DNA from: Stenotrophomonas rhizophila
Lineage (GTDB): Bacteria; Pseudomonadota; Gammaproteobacteria; Xanthomonadales; Xanthomonadaceae
DNA: 64,000 nt
Assembly: GCF_000661955.1 (NCBI RefSeq)
Contig: NZ_CP007597.1
Coordinates: forward strand, 372,001 to 436,000
Direction of reading: 5' to 3'
The notes beneath the pieces were generated by a model, which was given only the letters and a program-made list of their open reading frames with translations, was not told where the DNA came from and made no database searches. Below, piece after piece: positions 57,255 to 64,000 of this stretch (the first letter of the stretch is position 1; the number at the start of each line of letters is the position of its first letter). The position numbers were made by a program, and so were the translations under genes.

Positions 57255-58214
57255 ATGGCGCTCGTGCCTACCCTCAAAACCTGGTTGCTGGTCGTACCGG
57301 CCCTGGCGTTGCTGGGGGTGGTGGGCTATCGCGCCGGTGGGCATGTGCGGCACGACGACACGGTGCCCGGCACGGTGGATGAAGCGCCGGTATCGCTGGT
57401 GTCGGCCGCACCGATGCAGGCCCAGCAGCTGGCCCGCCAGTTGCTGTCGAGCGAGCGCGGCACCGCGGTGGCCTCCGGCCTGCCGCTGGATATCCGCGCC
57501 GACATCGAAGGCGATACCGATCTGTTCGCCTATGCCCAGCGCCTGCAGCTGCAGGCCGCCAACGGCAACGCCGAAGCGGGGTGGATGGTCAGCCGGGTGT
57601 ACGACTACTGCGCCATCTACGCGATGGACCCGGGCGGCTACCAGTTGGACAACGCGTTGTTGAACGGGCTCGGCCTGACCGCCGCGCCGGCCATGGTGCA
57701 GGCACGCGAGCGCGTGGCGCGTCGCTGTGGCGGCTTCGTGGCCAGCGACGGGCTGGGCCGCCAGTTGATCCTCGCCCAGCGCCAGCAGGCGGCCAAGGCC
57801 GGCAACCTGGCGGCCGAGGCGTCGTTGTTCGCCGACGGCCAGCCGTTGATGAACACACCGGAGTATCGCCGTGGGCTGGTCGAACGCGTGCTCGATTCCC
57901 GCGACCCGGAAGCCTTCATGGCGCTGTCGCCGGCAATGGGCCAGCGCGCCAGCGGTGACCGCGCGCTGGAGGGGCTGGTGGCAGGGGATCAGTTCAGTGA
58001 ACTGGCCTGGCGGCTGGGTGCATGCCAGCTGGGCATGGCCTGCGGGCCGGACAGTGTGCTGATGAACAATTTCTGCGCGAACGGTGGGATCTGTTCGCAG
58101 GACGGTGGGCAGGATTTTGCCACCTTCGTCTATGACGCCGCGGTTTCGCGGCAAGGTGCGGGGACAATGAAGGCTTTGGTTGAAGAACTGATCAAGAAGA
58201 GGAAAGGGCGATGA
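57255..58214 (+). CDS. membrane-anchored protein of unknown function
   Basis: A 319-aa protein. ATG 57255 ([14 protein letters not shown]) begins an N-terminal membrane anchor (about residues 9-26). The rest is probably periplasmic, alpha-helical, with Sel1/TPR-like spacing ([20 protein letters not shown]) and cysteines in pairs ([28 protein letters not shown] near the C-terminus). No domain recognised with confidence. It overlaps the next small gene (ATGA). It is divergent from prmA with a 183-bp gap. Confidence 0.75.
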   Translation: MALVPTLKTWLLVVPALALLGVVGYRAGGHVRHDDTVPGTVDEAPVSLVSAAPMQAQQLARQLLSSERGTAVASGLPLDIRADIEGDTDLFAYAQRLQLQAANGNAEAGWMVSRVYDYCAIYAMDPGGYQLDNALLNGLGLTAAPAMVQARERVARRCGGFVASDGLGRQLILAQRQQAAKAGNLAAEASLFADGQPLMNTPEYRRGLVERVLDSRDPEAFMALSPAMGQRASGDRALEGLVAGDQFSELAWRLGACQLGMACGPDSVLMNNFCANGGICSQDGGQDFATFVYDAAVSRQGAGTMKALVEELIKKRKGR

Positions 58215-58582
58215 ATTACCGTCGATTCCTGCACGGTGCCAAGTTCTGGTTCTGGGTGGTGTTGTTTGTGGCCTATTCGGCCGGCGCGGTCGGGCTGGTG
58301 ATGATCGATACCTACGAGGATCGCTATCGCAACCTGTCCAAGGTGCAGTTGACCTCGGTGAAGACGCAGGAAGACGTGCGACGCGCCGGTGCCAGCCAGG
58401 TGGCCGCGGTGTACCGCGCGCAGAGCGGCATGCCGTTCGCGTCGCTGCCCACCGGCAGCACCTTCCAGGTGGTGTGGCCCGATGGTTCCACCGAGACCAT
58501 GGTGATTGTCGACCCGACCTCGTCGCTGGGCGTGGCACCGGTCAAGAACAGCCAGGTGACCGCGGCGAACGCGCCGCGCTGA
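58211..58582 (+). CDS. small single-pass membrane protein of unknown function
   Basis: A 123-aa protein with one helix near the N-terminus ([20 protein letters not shown], about residues 12-31) and a soluble remainder of about 90 residues ([19 protein letters not shown]). The start overlaps the stop of the preceding gene (ATGA), so the two are translated together and may form a complex. No family recognised. The following 280 bp (58583-58862) show no gene. Confidence 0.75.
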   Translation: MNYRRFLHGAKFWFWVVLFVAYSAGAVGLVMIDTYEDRYRNLSKVQLTSVKTQEDVRRAGASQVAAVYRAQSGMPFASLPTGSTFQVVWPDGSTETMVIVDPTSSLGVAPVKNSQVTAANAPR

Positions 58583-58862
58583 TCCCCTCCGCTGCGCGGG
58601 GCATCGCCTCGATGTCCCCGCTGCAGTGTGGTTCCCGTGGTGGGTCAGCACGGGTCCGCAGCGCGCGCTGAGTGCCGCTGCGTGGCCGATCTGATCGGGC
58701 GTGCAAGGCAGGAAAACGTGCAGATGCCGCGCCGGGCGTGATCGCCTCGTGGATGCCAGTGCACGCCGCCTTCGCCCAAGGCTCTCGGCTGTTTCACGCG
58801 ATGTCGCGCAGCCTGCGCACGTCAGCTGCATTCGCAGCGCACGTGCCGGAGAAACCTGCCCC

Positions 58863-59921
58863 ATGAACATCCGAGGCGATTACGCCGCATCCGAACCACA
58901 CGCCACCGCGACGGTTGCAGTGGTGACCCCGCCCCCCGTTGCGCCGCACGACAGTGCCACGTCCTGGGGCGCAATCTTCGCCGGTGCCGCCGCGGCTGCC
59001 GCGCTGTCGCTGGTGTTGTTGATCCTGGGCGTCGGCCTTGGGCTGTCATCGGTATCGCCGTGGTCTTATGAGGGCGTGTCGGCCGAGGCGTTCGGCTGGT
59101 CCAGCATTGCCTGGCTCACCTTCACTGCCATTGCCGCCTCCGGACTGGGCGGCTATCTCGCGGGCCGGCTACGCAACAAGTGGAGCAACCTGCACGGCGA
59201 TGAGACCTACTTCCGCGATACCGCACACGGCTTCCTGTCGTGGTCGGTGGCCACGCTGTTGACGGCCGGCCTGCTCACCACCGCCATCGGCGGCGTGCTG
59301 GGCGCGGGCGCCAAGGTGGCCGGTGCCACCGCAGGGGCGGCCGCCACCACCGCAGGCGGCCTGGCCGCCGCTGCCGGGCCGGCCGCCATGGGCGGCGACA
59401 ACGGCGACCTGCAGTACTGGGTGGATGGCCTGTTCCGCGCCAATCCGAATGCACCGGCTGCACCGACTGCACCGATGGGCCCGCCGCCGGCACCGGTTGC
59501 CGGCGCTGCACCGGCGATGGTGCAGCCGCAGGCAGGCCCCGTAGCACCGCCGCCGCGCCCGATGACGGGTGCCGAACGCGGCCCGGGTCCGGGTCGGGGT
59601 GACGTCCGTGGCGAGGTCAACCGCATCGTGGTCAACAGCCTGAAGGGCGATGCCATGGACCCGGCTGATACCCAGTACCTGGCGCAGCTGGTGGCCAACC
59701 AGACCGGCATGAGCCAGGCCGAAGCGCAGGCCCGCGTGACCGACATGCAGACCCGTCTGCGCGCCTCGCTGGAAAAGGCCAAGAACGACGCCAAGCAGGC
59801 CGCTGACGACGCGCGCAAGGCGACCGCCTACGCCGCGCTGTGGCTGTTCATCACGCTGCTCATCGGCGCGTTCAGCGCCAGCCTGTTCGCCACCTGGGGC
59901 GGCCGCCGCCGCGACCTGTAA
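58863..59921 (+). CDS. multi-pass membrane protein, Ala-rich, unknown function
   Basis: A 352-aa protein. ATG 58863 (MNIRGDYAAS) is chosen because three N-terminal helices then follow in order: WGAIFAGAAAAAALSLVLLI, SSIAWLTFTAIAASGLGGYL and FLSWSVATLLTAGLLTTAIG. A Pro/Ala-rich linker (about 200-250) leads to a helical, charged region (MTDMQTRL-like, EKAKNDAKQAADDARKA) and a last helix (ALWLFITLLIGAFSASLF). The coiled-coil-like C-terminal part suggests oligomerisation. Similar proteins occur in other proteobacteria without known role. Confidence 0.8.
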   Translation: MNIRGDYAASEPHATATVAVVTPPPVAPHDSATSWGAIFAGAAAAAALSLVLLILGVGLGLSSVSPWSYEGVSAEAFGWSSIAWLTFTAIAASGLGGYLAGRLRNKWSNLHGDETYFRDTAHGFLSWSVATLLTAGLLTTAIGGVLGAGAKVAGATAGAAATTAGGLAAAAGPAAMGGDNGDLQYWVDGLFRANPNAPAAPTAPMGPPPAPVAGAAPAMVQPQAGPVAPPPRPMTGAERGPGPGRGDVRGEVNRIVVNSLKGDAMDPADTQYLAQLVANQTGMSQAEAQARVTDMQTRLRASLEKAKNDAKQAADDARKATAYAALWLFITLLIGAFSASLFATWGGRRRDL

Positions 59922-59948
59922 CCCACCGCTCAACGAGGAGGATTCACC

Positions 59949-60020
59949 ATGAGATACCTGCTGCTGTGGTTCCTGGGCATTCCGATCCCGATCCTGCTGC
60001 TCATCGCGCTGTTGCGTTGA
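59949..60020 (+). CDS. 23-residue membrane peptide
   Basis: ATG 59949 to TGA 60020 encodes MRYLLLWFLG then IPIPILLLIALLR, an almost wholly hydrophobic 23-residue peptide. A perfect GAGGAGG Shine-Dalgarno (59935-59941) lies seven bases upstream. It begins 27 bp after the preceding membrane-protein gene and ends before a cluster of palindromes. The strong ribosome-binding site and the codon structure argue that it is a real single-pass microprotein, perhaps a subunit of the upstream membrane protein. Confidence 0.72.
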   Translation: MRYLLLWFLGIPIPILLLIALLR

Positions 60021-60028
60021 GGCAGGGC

Positions 60029-60130
60029 GTACCGACCAACGGTCGGTACCTACCGGTGGGTGTCAGCCATTGGTCGGCACGCGGGAACCGGCCCAAACAC
60101 CGGTGGGTGTCGACCCTTGGTCGACCCACC
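60029..60130. repeat. cluster of three palindromic elements
   Basis: GTACCGACC-AAC-GGTCGGTAC (60029-60049), a looser GGTGTCAGCC.../GGTCGGCAC element (about 60057-60080) and GGTGG..GTCGACC-CTT-GGTCGAC CCACC (60102-60130). They resemble the pair at 17759-17810 and look like one dispersed family. Confidence 0.7.
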
Positions 60131-60165
60131 GGAACCGGTCCCCGTAACCCATATTCCGGACAAAC

Positions 60166-60192
60166 AAAAAGGCGGGGGAATCCCCCGCCTTT
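60166..60192. terminator. bidirectional intrinsic terminator
   Basis: AAAAAGGCGGGGGA, AT, CCCCCGCCTTT: strong stem between an A-run and a T-run, placed between the convergent microprotein gene and accC. It can end both transcripts. Confidence 0.9.
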
Positions 60193-60216
60193 CTGCTGTA
60201 ACGCACTACCGCGCGA

Positions 60217-61584
60217 TCAGGTCAACGCAATCGACTTGTTCTTGCGTTCGGCCAGGCGCTTTTCCAGGTAGTGGATGTTCTGCCCACCGGCCTGGAAGCC
60301 CTTGTCGCGCATGATCCGCTGCTGCAGCGCCACGTTGGTCTTGATGCCATCAACCACCATTTCGCTCAGCGCCACGCGCATGCGCGCGATCGCGGTTTCG
60401 CGGTCCGGGCCGTGCACGATCAGCTTGCCGATCATCGAGTCGTAGTTCGGCGGCACACGGTAACCACTGTAGATGTGGGTATCCACGCGCACACCGGGAC
60501 CACCCGGCGGATGGAAGGCGGTGATCTGCCCCGGGCTCGGCACGAAGGTTTCGGCGTCTTCGGCGTTGATGCGGCATTCGATCGCGTGGCCGGTCAGCAC
60601 CACGTCGCTCTGCTTGATGGTCAACTTCTGGCCGGCGGCAATGCGCAGCTGTTCGCAGACCAGGTCGATGCCGGTCACCATCTCCGTCACCGGATGCTCC
60701 ACCTGCACGCGGGTGTTCATTTCGATGAAGTAGAAACGGCCGTCTTCGAACAGGAACTCGAAGGTGCCCGCGCCACGGTAGCCGATGCGGATGCAGGCCT
60801 CCACGCATACCTTGCCGATCTGCTCGCGCATTTCGTCGCTGATGCCCGGTGCCGGTGCTTCTTCCACCACCTTCTGGTGGCGGCGCTGCATCGAGCAGTC
60901 GCGCTCACCCAGGTGGATGGCGTTGCCCTGGCCGTCGGCCAGCACCTGGATCTCCACGTGGCGCGGATTCTCCAGGAACTTCTCCATGTACACCTGGTCG
61001 TTGCTGAAGGCGGCCTTCGCTTCGGACTTGGTGGTCTCAATGGCCGCCTTCAACGACGCCTCGGCATGCACCACGCGCATGCCGCGACCGCCGCCGCCAC
61101 CGGAGGCCTTGATGATGACCGGGTAGCCGATCTCACGGGCAATCTTGGTGTTGGCCACGATGTCGTCGGTGAGCGGGCCGCCCGAGCCGGGCACGCACGG
61201 CACGCCGGCAGCCTTCATCGCGCGGATCGCTTCCACCTTGTCGCCCATCAGGCGGATGGTGTCGGCCTTGGGGCCGATGAAGATGAAACCGGACTCTTCC
61301 ACGCGCTCGGCGAAGTCGGCGTTCTCCGACAGGAAGCCGTAACCCGGGTGGATGGCCTGGGCGTCGGTGACTTCCGCCGCGGCAATCAGCGCCGGAATGT
61401 TGAGGTAGCTCTCAGACGACGGTGCCGGACCAATGCAGACCGACTCGTCGGCCATGGCCACGTGCTTGAGGTTGCGGTCGACCGTGGAATGCACGGCCAC
61501 CGTGCGGATGCCCAGGGTGTGGCACGCGCGCAGGATGCGCAGCGCGATTTCCCCTCGGTTGGCAATAACGACTTTGTCGAGCAT
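60217..61584 (-). CDS. accC: acetyl-CoA carboxylase, biotin carboxylase subunit
   Basis: A 455-aa ATP-grasp enzyme that carboxylates the biotin on AccB at the first step of fatty-acid synthesis. Motifs: [14 protein letters not shown] at the N-terminus, [16 protein letters not shown], glycine-rich ATP loop [43 protein letters not shown] and [16 protein letters not shown] 61584 lies 10 bp after accB, so the two are one operon. Confidence 0.99.
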   Translation of the reverse strand: MLDKVVIANRGEIALRILRACHTLGIRTVAVHSTVDRNLKHVAMADESVCIGPAPSSESYLNIPALIAAAEVTDAQAIHPGYGFLSENADFAERVEESGFIFIGPKADTIRLMGDKVEAIRAMKAAGVPCVPGSGGPLTDDIVANTKIAREIGYPVIIKASGGGGGRGMRVVHAEASLKAAIETTKSEAKAAFSNDQVYMEKFLENPRHVEIQVLADGQGNAIHLGERDCSMQRRHQKVVEEAPAPGISDEMREQIGKVCVEACIRIGYRGAGTFEFLFEDGRFYFIEMNTRVQVEHPVTEMVTGIDLVCEQLRIAAGQKLTIKQSDVVLTGHAIECRINAEDAETFVPSPGQITAFHPPGGPGVRVDTHIYSGYRVPPNYDSMIGKLIVHGPDRETAIARMRVALSEMVVDGIKTNVALQQRIMRDKGFQAGGQNIHYLEKRLAERKNKSIALT

Positions 61585-61594
61585 GGACGAGTCC

Positions 61595-62086
61595 TTAGCC
61601 GATCACGAACAGCGGCTGGTCGAATTCGACCGGCTGGCCGTTTTCGCCCAGGATGGCGACGATGGTGCCGGAAACATCGGCTTCGATCGGGTTGAACATC
61701 TTCATCGCTTCGATGATCGCCAGCGTTTCGCCTGCCTTCACGGCCTGGCCCACCGACACGAAGGCCGGCTTGTCCGGCGAGGACGACGAGTAGAAGGTGC
61801 CGACCATCGGGGCGCGCAGCACGTGGCCGTCCGGCAGGGCGTTACCGGCCTTGGCGGTGCCGCCGGTGGAGGCTTCGGTGGGCGACTGCATCGGCATCGC
61901 CGGGGCCGCGGCGGCCTGCACCGGCGCGGGCGCCATCATCATCTGCGGGGCGGCCTGCATCATGCCGTAGCCGGAGACCGGGGCGCGCGACAGGCGCACG
62001 GACTCTTCGCCTTCCTTGATTTCGATTTCGGCGAGGTTCGACTCTTCCAGCAGGTCGATCAGCTTCTTGATTTTGCGGAGATCCAT
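61595..62086 (-). CDS. accB: acetyl-CoA carboxylase, biotin carboxyl carrier protein
   Basis: A 163-aa carrier. The N-terminal oligomerisation helix ([15 protein letters not shown]) is followed by an Ala/Pro/Met-rich linker and a biotinyl domain with the biotinylated Lys129 in EAMKMFN. ATG 62086 is the natural start. It precedes accC by 8 bp and follows lprI by 53 bp in an aroQ-lprI-accB-accC unit. Confidence 0.99.
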   Translation of the reverse strand: MDLRKIKKLIDLLEESNLAEIEIKEGEESVRLSRAPVSGYGMMQAAPQMMMAPAPVQAAAAPAMPMQSPTEASTGGTAKAGNALPDGHVLRAPMVGTFYSSSSPDKPAFVSVGQAVKAGETLAIIEAMKMFNPIEADVSGTIVAILGENGQPVEFDQPLFVIG

Positions 62087-62139
62087 GGGGGCCTCTTGGC
62101 TCGTGGTGTCAGTGTGGTGGGAAGCGCGGTGCGCTCGGG

Positions 62140-62562
62140 TCAAAGCAATTCGTAGAAGTCGCGCAGTTGCCGCGTACGGTCGCGCGCCAGGGTGATCAGG
62201 CAGCGCATCTGCGCGCCGTTGCGCGCGGTGCCATCGGAGTTGAGGGCGTAGACCGCATTGCAGTCGTGGTCGCGCAACTGCATCCAGGCACGTTGCGCCA
62301 ACACCAGCTCCTGTTCGGCATTGCCGCAGTAGCTGCAGCTGCCGCCCTTGGCCGGCGTACGCAGCTGCTTGCGCGCCTGCGCATACACGGCATTGAGTTC
62401 GACGTCGGCGGCGGCGGCCACGTCGGAGGCGCACAGGTCGCTCTCCATCGTGGTGGTCGGGTGCGCACAGTCGATGCCTTCGGCCTCACGGTCGGACGCC
62501 GCCGCGCCGGCACACAGGCCAGCCGACAGCACCACGCAGGCAAGGGCGCGCAGCAGCGTCAT
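62140..62562 (-). CDS. LprI-family (DUF1311) secreted protein
   Basis: A 140-aa exported protein; signal peptide residues 1-22 or so ([12 protein letters not shown]). The pattern [29 protein letters not shown] and [16 protein letters not shown] is that of the LprI/DUF1311 family, some members of which inhibit lysozyme; six or more cysteines (including CSYC) fit a disulfide-rich periplasmic fold. Its start overlaps the aroQ stop (TGATG). An accessory gene in a core operon is unusual. Lysozyme inhibition is family-based inference. Confidence 0.85.
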   Translation of the reverse strand: MTLLRALACVVLSAGLCAGAAASDREAEGIDCAHPTTTMESDLCASDVAAAADVELNAVYAQARKQLRTPAKGGSCSYCGNAEQELVLAQRAWMQLRDHDCNAVYALNSDGTARNGAQMRCLITLARDRTRQLRDFYELL

Positions 62563-63011
62563 CAGGCGCGCGTGCCCTGCAGGCGGGTCAGGGCGGCATC
62601 CATCGCGTAGCGGTAGCTGTCGGCCCCAAAGCCGCAGATCACGCCCACCGCCTTGTCGCTGAAATAGCTGTGCTGGCGGAACGGCTCGCGCGCATGCGGG
62701 TTGGACAGGTGGATTTCGATGAACGGCACGTCCACCGCGGCCAGCGCATCGCGCAGGGCCACCGAGGTATGGGTGAACGCAGCCGGGTTGATCAGGATGA
62801 AGGCGGTGCCGTCTTCACGGGCGGCCTGCACGCGGTCCACCAGGTGGTGTTCGGCGTTGGACTGCAGGCTCTCCACGTCATGCCCGGCGGCGTTCGCCTG
62901 GGCCAGCAGGGCCTGGTCGATCTGCGCCAGCGTGGTGTGCCCATACACCCCCGGCTCGCGTGTGCCGAGCAGGTTGAGGTTGGGGCCATGCAGGACCAGC
63001 AGTTTCGCCAT
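62562..63011 (-). CDS. aroQ: type II 3-dehydroquinate dehydratase
   Basis: A 149-aa shikimate-pathway enzyme. ATG 63011 ([20 protein letters not shown]) is the family start. The catalytic Tyr lies in [27 protein letters not shown] and [18 protein letters not shown] are diagnostic. It converts 3-dehydroquinate to 3-dehydroshikimate as a dodecamer. First gene of the unit leading to accBC, as in other gammaproteobacteria. The 190 bp upstream (63012-63201) show no gene and should hold the promoter. Confidence 0.98.
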   Translation of the reverse strand: MAKLLVLHGPNLNLLGTREPGVYGHTTLAQIDQALLAQANAAGHDVESLQSNAEHHLVDRVQAAREDGTAFILINPAAFTHTSVALRDALAAVDVPFIEIHLSNPHAREPFRQHSYFSDKAVGVICGFGADSYRYAMDAALTRLQGTRA

Positions 63012-63201
63012 GGGTGCCACGAAGCGGGAAAGGGCGAAGTCTGGCGGAACCGGCTGATGGTGTCCAGTTCGGCGAAGTTACGGGTGTTTCAATCGGTTGT
63101 TTGAAATGCACTGCATTCACCCGTCCCGCCAGCATCTCACGCGCACGCACCCGCCTGATGTAACGCGCGCACCTGCACGGCCGTGCCACGACCCGCAGCA
63201 C

Positions 63202-63999
63202 TCACCCGGTACGCGCGTCCGCTGGAAACCACCGCTTCCCCAAACGCAACGCCACATGCACCAGCAGGATCAGCACCGGCACCTCCACCAGCGGCCCGAT
63301 CACGGCGGCGAACGCCACCGGTGAGGCCAAGCCAAAGGACGCGATCGCCACGGCGATGGCCAGTTCGAAGTTGTTGCCGGCCGCGGTGAACGCGATGGCC
63401 GTGGTGCGTGGGTAGTCGCGGGCGACGAACCGGCCCATCAGGAAGCTGATGATGAACTGGATCAGGAAGTACAGCGTCAGCGGAATGGCGATGCGCACCG
63501 CATCCATCGGAATGCGCAGCACCTCGCCCCCTTTCAGACTGAACATCGCCACGATGGTGAACAGCAGCGCGGCCAGCGTGATCGGGCTGATCCGCGGCAG
63601 GAACGTCTCTTCGTACCAGCGGGCGCCGTTGCGCGCCTGCAACCAGCGCCGGGCGAGGAAGCCGGCCAGGAACGGAATGCCCAGGTAGATCAGCACCGCC
63701 TCGGCAATGGTCCAGAAGCTGACGTGGATGACGCTGCCCTGCAGCCCGAGCATCGAGGGCAGCCACGACAGGAAGAACCACGCATAGCCGCTGAACAGTG
63801 CGATCTGGAAGATCGAGTTGAACGCCACCAGCCCTGCCACGTACTGGCTGTCACCGCGTGCCAGCTGATTCCATACCAGCACCATGGCGATGCAGCGCGC
63901 CAGGCCGATCAGGATCAGGCCGGTCATGTAGTCGGGATAGTCGCGCAGGAACAGCACGGCCAGGCCGAACATCAGCAGCGGCCCCACCACCCAGTTCTG
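63202..63999 (-). CDS. ACR3-family arsenite exporter, 5' end beyond window
   Basis: About 265 residues of a membrane transporter whose N-terminus lies beyond the window edge. [13 protein letters not shown], then the family signature [13 protein letters not shown] (with the conserved Cys), and [17 protein letters not shown] identify the ACR3/BASS family. The stop is at 63202-63204. ACR3 pumps arsenite out using the membrane potential. Other ars genes, if any, would be to the right. Confidence 0.92.
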   Translation of the reverse strand, partial: QNWVVGPLLMFGLAVLFLRDYPDYMTGLILIGLARCIAMVLVWNQLARGDSQYVAGLVAFNSIFQIALFSGYAWFFLSWLPSMLGLQGSVIHVSFWTIAEAVLIYLGIPFLAGFLARRWLQARNGARWYEETFLPRISPITLAALLFTIVAMFSLKGGEVLRIPMDAVRIAIPLTLYFLIQFIISFLMGRFVARDYPRTTAIAFTAAGNNFELAIAVAIASFGLASPVAFAAVIGPLVEVPVLILLVHVALRLGKRWFPADARTG

Positions 64000-64000
64000 C

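Overview
The window is a GC-rich chromosomal segment from a gammaproteobacterium of the family Xanthomonadaceae, most likely Stenotrophomonas or a close relative. The evidence is the gene content and order (aceK, rho/trxA/rhlB, ftsEX, rpoH, purH/purD, fis, prmA, accBC), a Rho protein with a very long N-terminal extension, and many short GTAG/GTGG-headed palindromes of the kind known from Stenotrophomonas maltophilia (SMAG elements). No rRNA, tRNA, prophage, insertion sequence or CRISPR array was seen.

Layout. 1-2.8 kb: the 3' end of aceK, a TonB-C-like exported protein and a membrane diguanylate cyclase. 2.9-12.6 kb: a carbohydrate-uptake locus made of a cupin/JmjC-like oxygenase, a TonB-dependent receptor, an FHS-family sugar/H+ symporter, a LacI-type repressor and a secreted GH3 glucosidase. 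Matching LacI-type operator palindromes lie in front of the receptor, symporter (weaker) and glucosidase genes, so the genes look like one regulon. 12.6-13.1 kb: two SMAG-type palindromes and a 47-bp tandem repeat array. 13.1-17.7 kb: the conserved rho-trxA / rhlB block. 17.9-21.4 kb: ftsE-ftsX, a double-receiver response regulator, ung and an XRE regulator.

21.7-40.0 kb holds the most unusual region: an 18-kb, three-gene, same-strand unit. It encodes a 718-aa exported protein (TadG-like region, prealbumin-like region, truncated DUF11), a 4104-aa exported protein with about 17 two-module Ig/cadherin-like repeats rich in paired cysteines, and a 1232-aa predicted outer-membrane barrel protein. 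A single DUF11 domain appears to be split across the first two genes, each half with its own signal peptide. The unit sits between ftsEX and rpoH, which are adjacent in many gammaproteobacteria.

40.4-64 kb carries, on the minus strand, the old gammaproteobacterial order aroQ-accB-accC-prmA-DUF3426-fis-purH-purD, interrupted by plus-strand blocks. Between purH and fis lie a TPR protein and a six-gene lipid operon related to the poorly characterised E. coli ynbABCD genes (CDP-alcohol transferase, hydrolase-methyltransferase fusion, PAP2-phosphatase fusion, small membrane protein, acyltransferase, CdsA-like cytidylyltransferase). Between prmA and accC lie four unknown membrane or exported proteins, one only 23 residues long. 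Extra genes are also embedded in the minus-strand operons: two paralogous lipoproteins between purH and purD, and an LprI-family protein between aroQ and accB. rpoH has a close match to a sigma-E promoter just upstream of its start. The window ends inside an ACR3-type arsenite exporter gene.
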